Origin: a virus
Virus record (IMG/VR): IMGVR_UViG_3300042448_002205
Location: 1-32,932 of that record
Strand: one strand, 5' to 3'
Length of the DNA stretch: 32,932 nucleotides
Below are positions 8,001 to 16,367 of this stretch, piece by piece; positions within the stretch are counted from its first letter, which is position 1, and every line of letters begins with the position of its first letter. The notes under the pieces were generated by a model, which was not told the origin of the DNA, did not search any database, and saw nothing but the letters and a program-made list of their open reading frames with translations. Made by a program: the position numbers and the translations under genes.

Positions 8001-9288
8001 GAACAAGGATATCTTCAAGGAGATGGGCAAGGGTGTCTTCTGGACCACCGTGTTCGAATCTTTGTATGGCGTCAGAAACGCCGCTCCAGACCAAGCCACG
8101 GGAGACGACGAAACAAGAGCGGCTCTTAACAACGCCCTTGATGGTGTCAGAAAACTAAGAACTGGCTACATTCCATTGCTCGGACTTGGGCAAGGCGAAG
8201 GCTACGTCGCAGAAGCAACTGGCGGATGGGCCCCCCTGACACCAGAAGAACAGGTCAACATCGTTGCCCACCTCGACGGTAAACTCGATGAACTTGAGGC
8301 CAAGAGAGATAACTTCGCAACGCAACTTAAACTGAACTCGGCTGACCTGTACGACAACCAGAGACTTCTTTCAAAGTTCGGCTCGCTGAAGCAGAACTCT
8401 CCTACTGCCCAAGAAGTCGATGCGGCTGGCTATACGCCGACAAGACCGATGGGCACGCAGTCCATCATTGCCGCTAAGACGTTCGAAGTTCCTGCCAGCA
8501 TAGACCAGAAGCGTGAATCGCTCAGGGGCTTTATGCAGAAGCGTCTCGGCTACGTCCCCGCTGGATTCGAAACTATGTTCCAGTCGCAGTTCCCTGAAGC
8601 GACCCTTAAGATGCAGGAAACTCCTTATGGCGTGATGTTCCACGATGGTCAGTCTTGGAAGCCTCTCAACACAGGAAAGGGCGAAAAGCGTGGTCCTGAG
8701 GATATCGCCAAGTCTAACTCTGTTATGTTCGGTGAGCCTCAGCCAGACGGCACGTTCAAGTCTACGGAGTTTATTAAGGGTTCTGGCATTAAACTTGGCG
8801 GTATTGGCTCATTCGGCACTCCAGAAGCCGCCGCTAAGTTCAGAGAAAACTTCCCGAAGTTGCTCAAGGCCAAGAAGTTGGCTCAAGAACTCAAGGCTCT
8901 TAACGAGCAAACCTTCCGCTCGCTTGACCCAGAAAAGTGGGGCCGTGCGGCGGCTAAGGTGTCAGAACTCATTGCACAAATGAGAATTACGCTTATCGGT
9001 GTGGGTTCCGTGTCCGACTTCGAACAACAGATTCTTAAGGACTTGGTGCAAGACCCAACCGCTTTCTTCTCGCTTCAGTCCACGACTAGGGCAAAGTATC
9101 AGGCGATGCTTGAGAACATCGACGATTCTATAATGACAATGCCACAGTCGTTCGGACTTACGGTTGAAGTCGAAAAGGATAAGGCCGATGCCCTTCTTGC
9201 GGCTAGACAAGCATATCAGGAAGCCAAGGGCTGGTCTGAACTTACGCCAGAACAGCGAGCCAAAATCAAAGCCTCAATCAATAAATAA
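5095..9288 (+). CDS. Large internal virion protein with LysM domain, gp15-position, 1397 aa
   Basis: Visible parts in order: an alpha-helical N-terminal region (1-270); a charged, Pro-rich segment; a domain at about 443-530 with the phage motif KGKGFLGEIKLPDGSVATEL, then SIGVNINGKEFEIPVLTPLL and IDRGLSPFEGD, which I know from other podovirus internal proteins; a Pro/Ala/Gln-rich linker at about 568-626; a LysM peptidoglycan-binding domain at about 655-698 (HKVVKGQQLFNIGQKTG, then INAIAKANGLP); and a long helical C-terminal half with coiled segments around 880-990. LysM binds N-acetylglucosamine chains, so the protein probably contacts the cell wall during DNA ejection. No lytic transglycosylase catalytic motif was found. 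Coupled spacing and order place it as the gp15 counterpart of an ejectosome. Confidence 0.75.
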   Translation: MASPFQRYQQGIQPVTGMQEHGVNLANTYAGMGDTLAKGISEYYENSAKWDQASAEADTLAVDVANTQKLLLSHPAYAPLAEGLNPYIEQLGKVKTSSLPKALGILNSTKAAYQSTMQRFPLFEAIRKEREASAFGEGLPEANKPQTRSVPVSTAPNDLVWDYTKGYAENYGLAIQYYNTFKAAHPDVKMVPQDQWINSWMRNLPTQIANDQNAPLPVRNKSIEIINKALSLGGKDADWSTLHPFAEGNVFEAPEYYNPNRPVPPSKAPSLVAPRKPAEQATKPDGKPQRPAEKTQVERLQQRVAELGEEYKSLHERLGTGWFDVVTGEDGRIRQRMSSIQQAIKDYNTQIEGLTGNQRPDATVRRPQQNSVPTPPAGVIVRDGANPTPPAPSPAAEVENEVVEVPPLPLPDYSQPQASEPVPAPLRAAPQTSAPSYGNRKDGSQKGKGFLGEIKLPDGSVATELSIGVNINGKEFEIPVLTPLLTKEQREYIANGGDPLKRRDIVDSAIKHAKIRIDRGLSPFEGDARTPEELYGKPISETPAKGVENTAVETSPVNAPQYDTKQEAQAQTPAPAPAPAPAPAPQKVEAQPQAPARVSPPTPAYDTKPQAQPQAQPQAQPQAQSNERQFEISVSGPKGETVFATYKITPDSRRHKVVKGQQLFNIGQKTGININAIAKANGLPLNIMPNELFEISEQRGGLVIPERVKKEDLPPAKRDSKKYVSEGLSGGRLFAMAPPLFTPDMGEKKEEAKTEGPTKVSGVSGSGRKPITPVGQVQLDPVQDEKNRIASGMTKEEWAKVKVVRNHVAAENDKLTKKSNAYNQTVEWLTEMRDSVADGKSDLVDFGPYGQWESIHPTFATTVQVGFDAATILLSASKIKNIHTAKSGIDKTKMVAEKAKVAYEAAMKARAEALAKAPKMITQQGRVGEELARRTAQRIAAEEAAIFEKALKEAGIKVDGEVKELIKGMNKDIFKEMGKGVFWTTVFESLYGVRNAAPDQATGDDETRAALNNALDGVRKLRTGYIPLLGLGQGEGYVAEATGGWAPLTPEEQVNIVAHLDGKLDELEAKRDNFATQLKLNSADLYDNQRLLSKFGSLKQNSPTAQEVDAAGYTPTRPMGTQSIIAAKTFEVPASIDQKRESLRGFMQKRLGYVPAGFETMFQSQFPEATLKMQETPYGVMFHDGQSWKPLNTGKGEKRGPEDIAKSNSVMFGEPQPDGTFKSTEFIKGSGIKLGGIGSFGTPEAAAKFRENFPKLLKAKKLAQELKALNEQTFRSLDPEKWGRAAAKVSELIAQMRITLIGVGSVSDFEQQILKDLVQDPTAFFSLQSTTRAKYQAMLENIDDSIMTMPQSFGLTVEVEKDKADALLAARQAYQEAKGWSELTPEQRAKIKASINK
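6799..6966 (+). repeat. Pro-Ala and Pro-Gln-Ala-Gln coding microsatellite
   Basis: Within the 1397-aa gene, 6808-6850 is a tandem run of a 12-base unit (cctgctcctgcc) encoding PAPAPAPA. The stretch 6919-6966 repeats caggctcagcct-like units encoding PQAQPQAQ. The two runs flank a short non-repetitive piece. They make an extended flexible linker just before the LysM domain and are prone to length change by slippage or recombination. Confidence 0.85.
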
Positions 9289-9291
9289 ATA

Positions 9292-12200
9292 ATGTCCGAT
9301 ATCTTCGAACAGACGCCCATAGTGGCGGACCCTATCAATGATGCAAACGCTGGACAAAAAACATATACTGGGAATCCAGAGATTGATAAGTACATAAACT
9401 CTCTTCCTGAAGCGGAGAGAGAAGAGGCATTCAAGACGATTACCGCACCAAAGACTGGTGAGGAAATCTGGAAAGACATGCTCAAGGCTGACACGGCGAA
9501 GGTTGTCTACGACCCTAACTATGATGATTGGCTTAAGTTGAAGGCGTATCAGGACACCATAGATAACGACAACCTAGAACTGCTTACGAAGTCTGGTGCA
9601 CACATCTACGAGTTGGCTACGAAGATGGTCGAAGGTGGCATCAAGGAGCCTACAAAGATTCCTGCCTCCGTGGTAGAGGCTTTTGCTCAGGGCACGAAGA
9701 GTCTTTATGGCGTGATGGCAATGTCAGCCGACTCGTCGAGCGTACAGGCTCAATTCTTCAATGCCATCAATGGCGTAGAGGAAAACAGCAGGGAGGCGTA
9801 CAACGAGTTCCTCAGAGCGAGAAACGTCGTCAGAGAACTTAACGACCTTTGGGATGGTTCTAAGACAATCATCATGGACAAGAATCTCGTCAACAACGAC
9901 TTCGTCCAAGGTGCGGCGATGGTGGCTGACGCCTCGATGATTGTTCCGTTCGGCAAGGCCGCTACAGCCGCTACAAGGTTTCTTGGTATGGGCGAGAAGG
10001 CCCTTATCCTTCAGGCGAAGACAGCCGCCCTTAAGAGTGCCGTCATCGGCGGTGCTGTCAAGTGGGGCGTCGGAGCCCCAGTCGAGTTCGTCGGTAGAGC
10101 CGTAAGAGGCACGATAGACTACGGCATTGCCAAAGGCGGAACCGTGTTTGAGACAGCCGTCGGCGTTTCTGCTAAAGAGTTCGAAGATACCGTCAAGGGC
10201 ACGATGCGTGTCGGCGGTATCGGTTCAATTGGTGCTGGTGCTTTTGGTTACAGCATACCGTACGCTTCAAGCATCACAGGTGCTTATACGTACGCAAACG
10301 CCGCAGTAGGCGTCGGTGAGGCTGTGGGAGCCATCGGTGGTGCGATGGCCCGTGGCCCTAGGGGTCTTGCTTCATATGCCGCCGATGCAATGAAAATGTC
10401 TGCCAAGGAGGGCGTGCAACTCACTCCGCATGCCAAGAACCTCCTGACGATTATCGACAAGTTCGACCCTATTCTTTCTTACGCTGGTACAATCGGGAGA
10501 GGCATGGCTAAGGGCTCCCTGATTGGTGCTGGTATCGGCTACTGGGCTGGCGGTAGAGACGGGCTTTGGTCTGGCGTAGGTGCTGGTATGGCATTGGGCT
10601 CTATTGGCTCCGTGACTGGCAAGGTTATTTCTGACGTCGCTGGTCAGACCAGAAAGATGCATACGAACATAACCGCCAAGTACGTCTTGGAGGCAATGCG
10701 TGATATCGACCCAGTCGAGGCTATGCATTGGGAAAATGCCCAGATTTTTGCCAAGGCTAATGATACCTCGTTCGACGGGATACTAGCCGCCAAGGACAGA
10801 ATCCACCCGAAGACTTCCATCAGACTGTACAACAATGAGATGTTCGACAGAATGCTCATGCAGAACGGCATTGACCCTAAGAAGTCTTCTGGATTTCACA
10901 TCCTTCCTGACGGTGAAATGGTGATGGGCAAGAAGCAATGGAATCTGCACAACGGCTATGTCATCGAAAACAAAGCCAACGGTCAGGTCAGAATATACAT
11001 CAATGCAGAAAACGCTGGCAGACCTACGCTTGGTCACGAAATATTCCACAGCGTGATGAGAACTAGTGCCCTGAAGAATCTTTACGTCAAGGGCCTCAAG
11101 GACCAAATCATAGGCATCAGAGACGAGAAGGGTCAGTTCACTCAACGACCAGTCGTCTCTGCTGGAGAGACAAAGGCGTTCTTCAGGAGATACATACAGG
11201 CCGAATACAGGGAAGACCCTGCTGGCCTTAGAGATGCTATGGCTAGACTTGAGATAGCCGAACGTGAGTTCCAGAAGGACGGAACGCTCATCAATGACCC
11301 AGACCTTGGCAGACCGCTTCTTGAGCATCTCGCCGAAGAGTTCGGTGCTTATTACTACAGCCACATGTTGATGGATAAGCCCATTGATTGGATGTATTAT
11401 GGAGGTGAACTTCCGGGGATAAGAGGTGCACTTGACTCCGCTTCTATGGCTTGGATGAAGTTCATGAAGAGCAGGGTTTCAGACAACGTCCATGAGTTTG
11501 ATTTCAACAGAACATTCAAGGACCCTGTCACGGGACTTGAAAAGCCTGTCACTATAGACCAAGTGTTTGCTCCGCTTCGGAAGACGTTCTTCGGCGGTGT
11601 CGAGGCTAAGCGTATCGTCAATCCAGCACTTGACGCTTTCTTCACGGACGTGATGCGTATGGAGAAGAAGGTCAACGAGACTGGAGGCTTTGATATCTCA
11701 TCGATGACCAAGGAGAGCCAAAAGGCTTTCATCGAAGGAAACGGTCTTGATGGCGTCTTCGAACGCAACATTGACGGCTCCTATAAGCCGAAGACTCAGG
11801 CTCAGATAAAGCGTGAGAACAAGTTCAAGGGTAAAGAAGTTTACAAGTTGCTGATGGGTGTGCCGATGGATAAGCGTACATTCAGGGTCGATGCCGACGG
11901 TAGCATCAGAGGTCCTTTCAGCGACGAGATTCTGGATATGATAGTCAACTCTGGTCATATGAGCAGAGAGATGGCTAATAAGATGCGTCTCTTCCAGAAC
12001 ATCACGGAAGGACGTCTGGACAGCAACATCGTCGATTTCGGCGGCATCGGTGCGTCGATGGAAATGCTTTCGAGCGGTAGCAATCCTCCAAGACTCAAGG
12101 GCAATGCCGTGCCGTTCAAGATGCGTACTGGCGTCGTCTTCGGCCTTGACGTGAAGATTTCCCCCAGAGGCGAGTTCGAGATAAAGGGCAACATGCTCGA

Positions 12201-15200
12201 CTACGACAACATCCAGACCAGAGCCAACAACCAATGGCGTAATCCTATCGTCCAGATGCTGTGGAACGGCAACCACACGAACTACATGACCGACCTCTTC
12301 AGGTATCTGGAGAACGCTTCTAAGGACCCAATGGACAAGACAAGGGTCGTTTCGGCAGACCTATGGGTTGACGGCAAGGGTGGCGAACGTCGCAACGTTT
12401 TGCATCAAGTGATGGGTATGGCTAAGGGTCAGGCTGACACCTACCTTAATACTCCTAACGGGGAAATCGCCAGAAACCACCTTTCCACGGTCATGTCATT
12501 CAGCCTGAACAGAATGACCAATCTGCGTCTTCGTGACCAGAAACTGCCGTTCACGTTCAAGAACGCTTACAAGGATATCGTCAGGAACATGCACCCGAAG
12601 GAACTTGACGGCGAGCCTACGCCTCAGGGCTTCAACTTCAAGCACCCGTCTGGCTATACCTTCCTCGTCAAGATGAAGGAGTCGCAACAGGCTGACTCTG
12701 CCCCATATGGTAGCGTCGAGGTGTTCGACGACAGGGGGACCAGACTCGGCAGATTCGCCACGATGGACGAGGCTTCTAAGGTTGCCCTTGAGAACATCAG
12801 AAAGAACCCGCCTATGGTTCTTAACAACCCGATTCTCAGAGGAGATGCTTTTGGTAGCGAGTATGAACTCAGGGAATACGCCGCAAGCAGAGGGTACAAT
12901 GAACTCGGCTACGTGCATGCCTCGAACGAACAAGGCATCAGGGTGTTTGATGTGCAAGCCCAGCCAAAGAACAGAACCAGCAACCCTTCTGGCATCTACT
13001 TCCGCAGAACATCGAACCCAGCAGAAATGCGTCAGTACGGTTCAAACCTGTATACCGCTCACCTGAGCCTTCATAACCCGTGGGGCCTCGATGGACGTAC
13101 GTACAACTCCGACGGAACCGTAAAGGGCAGAAACCGCATTACCAAGGAACTGCTTGAAGACCTTCGTGCCATCCTTGTTAGGGCCAAGGAAAAGAACTCC
13201 GCCCTCAGCGACGGCTGGGTTGATGGCAAGATGGAGAGATTCCAGAACAGCGGGTCATTCTCTTATCTAGGAATTGAGTCTATACTTAACCCGAACGCTA
13301 TGCGTGACCTCCTTGTCAGGCATGGCTTCGACGGTATTGACGACGGCATGGACAAGGCCGTGTTTTTCCCTGAGCAGATTAAGTCTGATAAACTCATCAC
13401 CACAGACGCACACGGAAATCCTGTCCCGAAGAGCGAACGTTTCAACAGGGCCTCTGCTGATATCAATAGGTCTGTTGCCGAAGGTGCTGGTGAGGCTGTA
13501 AGGTTTCCGTCCAGAAAGAAGGAGCCAATGTTCAAGGACTCTTATATGGGTTACGGAGGCTACTTCCTGCCAGAGGGTTCCGACCCATTCCCAATGCTTG
13601 ACCCTTATGAATACGACAAGGGGTTAGATGGCAAGGCTGTCAAACTCTATCCAGACGTAAAGCCTTCGCATAAGGATAGCACGCTATACACGTTCATGCG
13701 TTGGCATGCTGAGTTTAACAAACCGCTCACAATCAAGGACGTCCTTCAATTCCTAGACAACCAAGGAACTTCTGTTCACTCTAATATCGCCAGAAGTTAT
13801 TGGTCCAATTGGGCTAGGACGCTTATGTCGCTTGCGTCAGAGCGTGAACTTAACAGAATCCTGACCCTTACTCAAAAGGACGAAGCCTTTGCTTCTTCTG
13901 TTGAAACTGTGCTTGGCCTCAAGCATGAGAAGGTTCAGTCATTTGAATCAGACCCAACCAATCAAAGAGGCTTCCGCTTTGACAAGGTTGAAGACGACCC
14001 AGAACCGAAAAAGAAAGGTGAAAAACAGGAAAAGAAAGATGTCGGAGAGGACTTTGGTGAAACCGATTCAGAGAACGCAATCTTGGATAAAGACGCTGGT
14101 AAGCAGACAAAGACAAAAAAGCCATATAAGGTCATAAACAAGACGATGGTTCATCAGCAATTCGCTTACTTGCCGTTGCAGATGATTATTGATAAGATGT
14201 ATGAGAGAGAGCGTGCTGGAACAATAACCTTTACTGAGACAGAAAAGGGAGTGGAAAAGAAAAGAACATATCCATCTCAGGCTCAACTTATCTGGAACTC
14301 GCTTCAAGGTCGCTCGTTTGAAGGAGTTGCACTTGAAGAGATAGGCCATACGTTCGAAGGAAGAATCGCAAGTGAAGCAGAAGCCAGAGATAGTACTGGC
14401 CTCCTTAAGCAGATAAATTCACAAGGGGAAGGAAACACCTCTGGAAAGGCTTGGATGGATGCCGTCGATAAGTTTATCGACATGTATGAAAAGCGTATCA
14501 TCAATGACCCGACAGTCGTAGACCCAATAGTACTGTCTTATGCCAGATTCATGAAACTCTACAGAGAGGTCATGAAGAACTACTTAGTAAAGAACGAAAA
14601 GACTGGAACAATTTCCAACCTATGGGACCCTGCGGTAATAGAGCACAACAAAAATTACATAAAGGTAAACGACAAGACTGGGAAAGTGACTCTTGACCCT
14701 AAGCGTGGAAGCCTGAAAAAAGGCTGGAAAACAATCCCCTCTTCATCAACATACTCTGGGAAAGCGATACTTGATACACAGATTGCCCTTGATATCGGAA
14801 AGGCTGGAAGAACTGGTCCACTTGTAGGAGCATTCTTTGACTCTAGCAAGGAATATAGACTTGCATATCCGCATGAGTTTTTCATCTCCCTGATGAACGA
14901 CCCTCAGTTCCTTGTTCAACTTACTGGAATGAAGATAAACCCAGACCTTCTTACCAATCTCGATACTGATGCTATAAGGACTGGATTTTCTCAGAACGTG
15001 GCATCTTTGCATAATCAAATGGCATGGGACTTGGCTAGGTTCTTGAGCGTCGATGGTGCTCCAAAGTATGGTGCTGCCCATATGTTGCTCGAAGAGGTTG
15101 TTAGAATACTAGACCTTAACAGACGTGGCTCAAAGGGAATAGACATAAATGACATGAGTGCGACGGCAGATATTCAAAGAACATCACTTATGCTAGGCAG

Positions 15201-16068
15201 GGATACACCAACAGCATTTCTACCAGACCGTCCGCACGGTTTCCTTACTCCATCTGAAAAGGAAATGATGGGAATGCACAGAGAAGCACTTAAAGCGTGG
15301 AAGGAAAAAGGCTACGGTGAAGACTTCTCCGAAGGTCTTTCTGACTTCGAATTGTGGGAAGAACTAAAGAACAGGAAAGATAACTCAAATTATTGGACTT
15401 GGTACTTTGGCCCAACCCAAGGAGAAAGACCTCTTAAGTACACAAGAGAGGAATCTCAGATGATTGGTATAGGTGGCATCGAGGGAATTATCCGTAACCC
15501 AGAAATCCCCGCTGAGTTCAAGAAAACCCTGTTCACAGATAAGGAAGGCTTCCTTGATGTCAAGTACATCGACGACAGCGGAAACGTCTGGGACGTTGAG
15601 AAAGGCAAGATTGACAATAAGGCCACGAAAGAAAACAAGGCTCAAATCGATAAGGCTGTTAAGGAAAGAAAGAAACAAGAGGCTGAACAACAGACCCAGC
15701 AAGAGCAAACACAGCCCCCGAAGGAAGAGGAAACGACGACCAAAGAGACTGAGGCTGAACGTGAGACTCAGCAAGATACTGGCGAAGACCAGACAGTACC
15801 GCCTGACAGACGTCCTCCCCCAGAAGGTCAGGAGCCCTCTACTCCCCTGCCTCAACGTGACCTTACACGTGAAGACTACAGAGTCTGGAAGGACTGGATT
15901 CCTGTCGATAACGGCAAGACCTCTATGGTCAAGAACGCCATGAACTACGCCATCATGCACATCAACGGCAAGTTCAGGCTGTACAATCCTTCCCGTGAAA
16001 TCATCGGTGTATACAAGGATATCGAAGAAGCCAAGCGTAGGGCACTCAGAGAAAGGCCGAAGAGATGA
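9292..16068 (+). CDS. Giant polyvalent internal virion protein with metallopeptidase motif and ADP-ribosyltransferase-like domain, 2258 aa
   Basis: The largest gene and probably the gp16-position ejectosome protein. Residues about 215-455 are Gly/Ala-rich and hydrophobic (IGAGIGYWAGG, VGAGMALGSIGSV), suited to membrane insertion. A zincin motif HEIFHS lies at H582-E583-x-x-H586, followed about 96 residues later by EHLAEEFGAYY, whose E682/E683 could be the third zinc ligand. Residues about 1204-1370 match the ART domain of phage polyvalent proteins: YVHAS (H1209), GIYFRRTSNPAEM (Y1236), HLSLHNPWGLDG, and HGFDGIDDGMDKAVFFPEQI followed by KS (E1361). This gives an H-Y-E triad. Highly charged linkers occur at about 1560-1610 and 2103-2187, and a compact C-terminal module at 2189-2258. 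It starts 3 nt after the previous stop. The domains are recognised by motif; delivery into the host is inference from family and position. Confidence 0.8.
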   Translation: MSDIFEQTPIVADPINDANAGQKTYTGNPEIDKYINSLPEAEREEAFKTITAPKTGEEIWKDMLKADTAKVVYDPNYDDWLKLKAYQDTIDNDNLELLTKSGAHIYELATKMVEGGIKEPTKIPASVVEAFAQGTKSLYGVMAMSADSSSVQAQFFNAINGVEENSREAYNEFLRARNVVRELNDLWDGSKTIIMDKNLVNNDFVQGAAMVADASMIVPFGKAATAATRFLGMGEKALILQAKTAALKSAVIGGAVKWGVGAPVEFVGRAVRGTIDYGIAKGGTVFETAVGVSAKEFEDTVKGTMRVGGIGSIGAGAFGYSIPYASSITGAYTYANAAVGVGEAVGAIGGAMARGPRGLASYAADAMKMSAKEGVQLTPHAKNLLTIIDKFDPILSYAGTIGRGMAKGSLIGAGIGYWAGGRDGLWSGVGAGMALGSIGSVTGKVISDVAGQTRKMHTNITAKYVLEAMRDIDPVEAMHWENAQIFAKANDTSFDGILAAKDRIHPKTSIRLYNNEMFDRMLMQNGIDPKKSSGFHILPDGEMVMGKKQWNLHNGYVIENKANGQVRIYINAENAGRPTLGHEIFHSVMRTSALKNLYVKGLKDQIIGIRDEKGQFTQRPVVSAGETKAFFRRYIQAEYREDPAGLRDAMARLEIAEREFQKDGTLINDPDLGRPLLEHLAEEFGAYYYSHMLMDKPIDWMYYGGELPGIRGALDSASMAWMKFMKSRVSDNVHEFDFNRTFKDPVTGLEKPVTIDQVFAPLRKTFFGGVEAKRIVNPALDAFFTDVMRMEKKVNETGGFDISSMTKESQKAFIEGNGLDGVFERNIDGSYKPKTQAQIKRENKFKGKEVYKLLMGVPMDKRTFRVDADGSIRGPFSDEILDMIVNSGHMSREMANKMRLFQNITEGRLDSNIVDFGGIGASMEMLSSGSNPPRLKGNAVPFKMRTGVVFGLDVKISPRGEFEIKGNMLDYDNIQTRANNQWRNPIVQMLWNGNHTNYMTDLFRYLENASKDPMDKTRVVSADLWVDGKGGERRNVLHQVMGMAKGQADTYLNTPNGEIARNHLSTVMSFSLNRMTNLRLRDQKLPFTFKNAYKDIVRNMHPKELDGEPTPQGFNFKHPSGYTFLVKMKESQQADSAPYGSVEVFDDRGTRLGRFATMDEASKVALENIRKNPPMVLNNPILRGDAFGSEYELREYAASRGYNELGYVHASNEQGIRVFDVQAQPKNRTSNPSGIYFRRTSNPAEMRQYGSNLYTAHLSLHNPWGLDGRTYNSDGTVKGRNRITKELLEDLRAILVRAKEKNSALSDGWVDGKMERFQNSGSFSYLGIESILNPNAMRDLLVRHGFDGIDDGMDKAVFFPEQIKSDKLITTDAHGNPVPKSERFNRASADINRSVAEGAGEAVRFPSRKKEPMFKDSYMGYGGYFLPEGSDPFPMLDPYEYDKGLDGKAVKLYPDVKPSHKDSTLYTFMRWHAEFNKPLTIKDVLQFLDNQGTSVHSNIARSYWSNWARTLMSLASERELNRILTLTQKDEAFASSVETVLGLKHEKVQSFESDPTNQRGFRFDKVEDDPEPKKKGEKQEKKDVGEDFGETDSENAILDKDAGKQTKTKKPYKVINKTMVHQQFAYLPLQMIIDKMYERERAGTITFTETEKGVEKKRTYPSQAQLIWNSLQGRSFEGVALEEIGHTFEGRIASEAEARDSTGLLKQINSQGEGNTSGKAWMDAVDKFIDMYEKRIINDPTVVDPIVLSYARFMKLYREVMKNYLVKNEKTGTISNLWDPAVIEHNKNYIKVNDKTGKVTLDPKRGSLKKGWKTIPSSSTYSGKAILDTQIALDIGKAGRTGPLVGAFFDSSKEYRLAYPHEFFISLMNDPQFLVQLTGMKINPDLLTNLDTDAIRTGFSQNVASLHNQMAWDLARFLSVDGAPKYGAAHMLLEEVVRILDLNRRGSKGIDINDMSATADIQRTSLMLGRDTPTAFLPDRPHGFLTPSEKEMMGMHREALKAWKEKGYGEDFSEGLSDFELWEELKNRKDNSNYWTWYFGPTQGERPLKYTREESQMIGIGGIEGIIRNPEIPAEFKKTLFTDKEGFLDVKYIDDSGNVWDVEKGKIDNKATKENKAQIDKAVKERKKQEAEQQTQQEQTQPPKEEETTTKETEAERETQQDTGEDQTVPPDRRPPPEGQEPSTPLPQRDLTREDYRVWKDWIPVDNGKTSMVKNAMNYAIMHINGKFRLYNPSREIIGVYKDIEEAKRRALRERPKR

Positions 16069-16367
16069 ACGACATGAGCGATATCGCCGAAGAGTTCAAG
16101 AAGACTGGCTGGCTCTTCGCCATACTCGGTGGCCTAGGTATGCTCGCTAGGCTCATACTTACGGACGAGAAGTACAACTCCATCAGATGGGTACGCATGG
16201 TAATCGCTGGCTCCATAGTAGGGGTCATCTGTTACTTCTCTATATACAGGATGGACATAGACCCTTTCTATAAGAGCGTCTTGTCTTGTGTGTCTGGTTC
16301 CTTTGCCCCAGAAATGTTCGAGTGGATGAGGAAAAAAATCTCAGACAAACTGAACCAAAATGGCTGA
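16065..16367 (+). CDS. Holin-like membrane protein (LydA / phage_holin_3 type), 100 aa
   Basis: Starts within the stop of the giant gene (ATGA). The N-terminus is short and charged. Three hydrophobic segments follow: WLFAILGGLGMLARLIL (about 16-32), VRMVIAGSIVGVICYFSIY (about 43-61) and YKSVLSCVSGSFAPEMFEWM (about 69-88), then a basic tail. The pattern 'LLGGLxRLxxxxxxxxxxxWxRxxxxxxxSxxxG' and the final SGxxxPxxxE helix fit the LydA-type holin family. A holin makes timed holes in the inner membrane. No endolysin was identified in this window, so its partner lies elsewhere or is unrecognised. Confidence 0.65.
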   Translation: MNDMSDIAEEFKKTGWLFAILGGLGMLARLILTDEKYNSIRWVRMVIAGSIVGVICYFSIYRMDIDPFYKSVLSCVSGSFAPEMFEWMRKKISDKLNQNG

